Shown: in pieces, positions 62,609-64,000 of the stretch | Layout: each line of letters begins with the position of its first letter | Position numbering within the stretch: the stretch's first letter is position 1 | DNA from: Tretioscincus oriximinensis | Taxonomy: Eukaryota > Chordata > Lepidosauria > Squamata > Gymnophthalmidae | DNA: 64,000 bases | Direction: 5' to 3' | Assembly (NCBI GenBank): GCA_022410635.1 | Contig: JAJVDF010000207.1 | Coordinates: 1,386,803 to 1,450,802 of the forward strand | Position numbers and translations under genes: made by a program | Notes under the pieces: model-generated | What the model was told of the DNA's origin: nothing | Seen by the model: only the letters and a program-made list of their open reading frames with translations | Databases searched by the model: none

Positions 62609-63120
62609 CAAAAGCCATGGTAGTGAGATGAGTGCTTCTCTTGTTTTCCCCAAATGTATGAACATGTGCAATGAGAGCTGCCCTATCTGCCCTGACAATG
62701 AAACATTTCCTTTCAGAGCAGGACTCATAGAAGCATGGTGGATGGCTCTCACCATCTCCCATAGCAACTATAAAACCACACCAAGATTGATGAAGCAGAT
62801 AAAGAACATGAAGGGTTAACAGAAAGGAAAAGGGAAAAAGACAGTAGGATTGGGTGTCTACAAGATGGAAGCATGAATACTCAAGCTTTTATACCCCCAT
62901 AATGGCCAACTACTGCTCTCTTTCACTGGTCATTCTCTGATTATGGCAAGTTCACACCCAATCACGAACTACCTTCATACAAGTTGTTCTTATTACAAAT
63001 AGAGCNAGTTAATCACTGAATTGACCTTTCATCATTCATCCCTTTGGTTGTTATTTTTTGTCTTGTTGCAAACCCCCTTAACCAGGCTATAGAACTACCT
63101 TCTGCCTTGTGTTCTACACT
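62609..63120. other. Unrecognised interval
   Basis: A GATTGATGAAGCAGATAAAG motif shared with 59466 suggests a further Penelope-type fragment around 62740-62820. Otherwise nothing recognised. Confidence 0.4.
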
Positions 63121-63300
63121 AGAAGAAGAAGAAGAACCGGGTTCTTATACCCTGCTTTCCTCACCTTTCAAAGGGACTCAAAGCGGCTTACAAGGATATA
63201 TTTTGCCCGAAGGCAAAATATATCTGGTGGTTCCCATGTATCTACTTGCAGTCAGTTGCAATTTCTTGCAATTCATGCTTTCGAATAGCTGAGTGTCTCT
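63121..63300 (-). repeat. tRNA-headed SINE (family B), partial and rearranged
   Basis: GAAGAAGAACCGGGTTCTTA start and GGTTCCCATGTATCTACTTG. An internal segment is replaced by a 12-bp perfect hairpin (63196-63223). Confidence 0.65.
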
Positions 63301-63439
63301 CGATTATGCAGCCGACATCTAACAGTTCTCTCACTTAATGCCACTCTCACGATTGATTGATCATTGGAAATTCAACATCCATGCTCTATTTCTCACAGCA
63401 GGAAAGCTTATTCCCTCCAGAGGAAGGATGTAGTAGCCC

Positions 63440-63780
63440 CCCCTCCCCCCAAGAGGTAAAGTGCATAAAATCATGCATGAGATGGATAAGATGAATCAAG
63501 AAAAAAAAATTGTCTTATCACATGACACTAGGTCCAGGGGGCATTCCTTGAAAGTAATAGGCAGAAGAGTGAGAACAGAAAAGGAAAATATTTTTCACCT
63601 GTGGAATTTACTTCCAGAAGAGGTGGTGGTAATTAGCAGCCTGGATAGCTTTAAGACAGGATTAGACAAATTCATGGATGCCAAGGGTATAGGTGCTAGA
63701 ATGGATCTTTTGATGCTGCCTCCAGGTTGGAACAACAGGCAGGATTCCCGAAACACCATTTGCAGGAAGAAAAGGTGAAG
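63440..63780 (+). repeat. CR1-like LINE 3' coding end
   Basis: Relic frame FHLWNLLPEEVVVISSLDSF, then KTGLDKFMDAKG, the same family as 44336-44790. Confidence 0.7.
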
Positions 63781-63787
63781 ATTTTGC

Positions 63788-64000
63788 CATAGAATCCTAG
63801 AATTGGAAGGAACCTCCAAGGCCATTGAGTCAAAACCCCTGCTCAATGCAGGATTCACTAAACCATCCCAGACAGATGACTGTCCAGCTCCTGTGTGAAG
63901 ACTTCCAGCGAATGCGAACTCACTAACTCCTGTGGCAAACTGTTCCACTGGTTTATCACCCTGACTGTTAGAAAGTTTTTTCTGATATCTAATCTAAATC
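63788..64000 (-). repeat. CR1 LINE fragment, reverse
   Basis: TAGAATTGGAAGGAACCTCC, CCTGCTCAATGCAGGATTCA and AGTTTTTTCTGATATCTAAT are classic reverse CR1 3' sequence. Runs off the window end. Confidence 0.8.

Overview
This is a vertebrate nuclear window, most likely from a squamate reptile (lizard or gecko). The evidence is spliced genes with GT-AG introns, low CpG content outside one promoter-like island, and a dense mix of CR1/L2-like LINEs, L1 fragments, a Penelope-like element, hAT-like DNA elements and two tRNA-headed SINE families of the kind common in squamates. The species cannot be fixed from this sequence alone. Isolated single N bases occur throughout, and one run of 270 N lies at 20274-20543.

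Two protein-coding genes dominate and converge tail to tail. On the + strand, 858-22591 holds the last 17 coding exons of WASHC5 (strumpellin, WASH complex). They encode 652 residues, corresponding to residues 508-1159 of the 1159-residue human protein; the 5' exons lie before the window. On the - strand, 54480-24159 holds a complete SQLE (squalene epoxidase) of 11 coding exons and 572 residues. All exon phases add up and no stop or frameshift is seen in either gene. The stop codons are about 1.57 kb apart. The same convergent WASHC5/SQLE pair exists on human 8q24.13, so the window shows conserved synteny. The two products act in unrelated pathways: endosomal actin nucleation and sterol synthesis.

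Layout: 1-22591 WASHC5 exons and repeat-filled introns; 22592-24158 convergent intergenic interval; 24159-54480 SQLE; 54481-55920 SQLE upstream region with a possible 5' UTR exon and a CpG-rich promoter with GC boxes, CCAAT boxes, a CRE-like site and a YY1-like site; 56260-62200 a decayed Penelope-like retroelement flanked by LTR-like direct repeats, with nested younger insertions; 62300-64000 inverted Penelope-type repeat units, a SINE and CR1 fragments.

The most interesting structure is in the repeats. The two copies of the Penelope pseudo-LTR act as filled and empty sites for each other and date three nested insertions: a solo LTR and two hAT-like elements. A recurrent repeat family, often in inverted pairs, carries a core resembling a hammerhead ribozyme. 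I found no CRISPR array, no independent RNA gene and no convincing third protein-coding gene.
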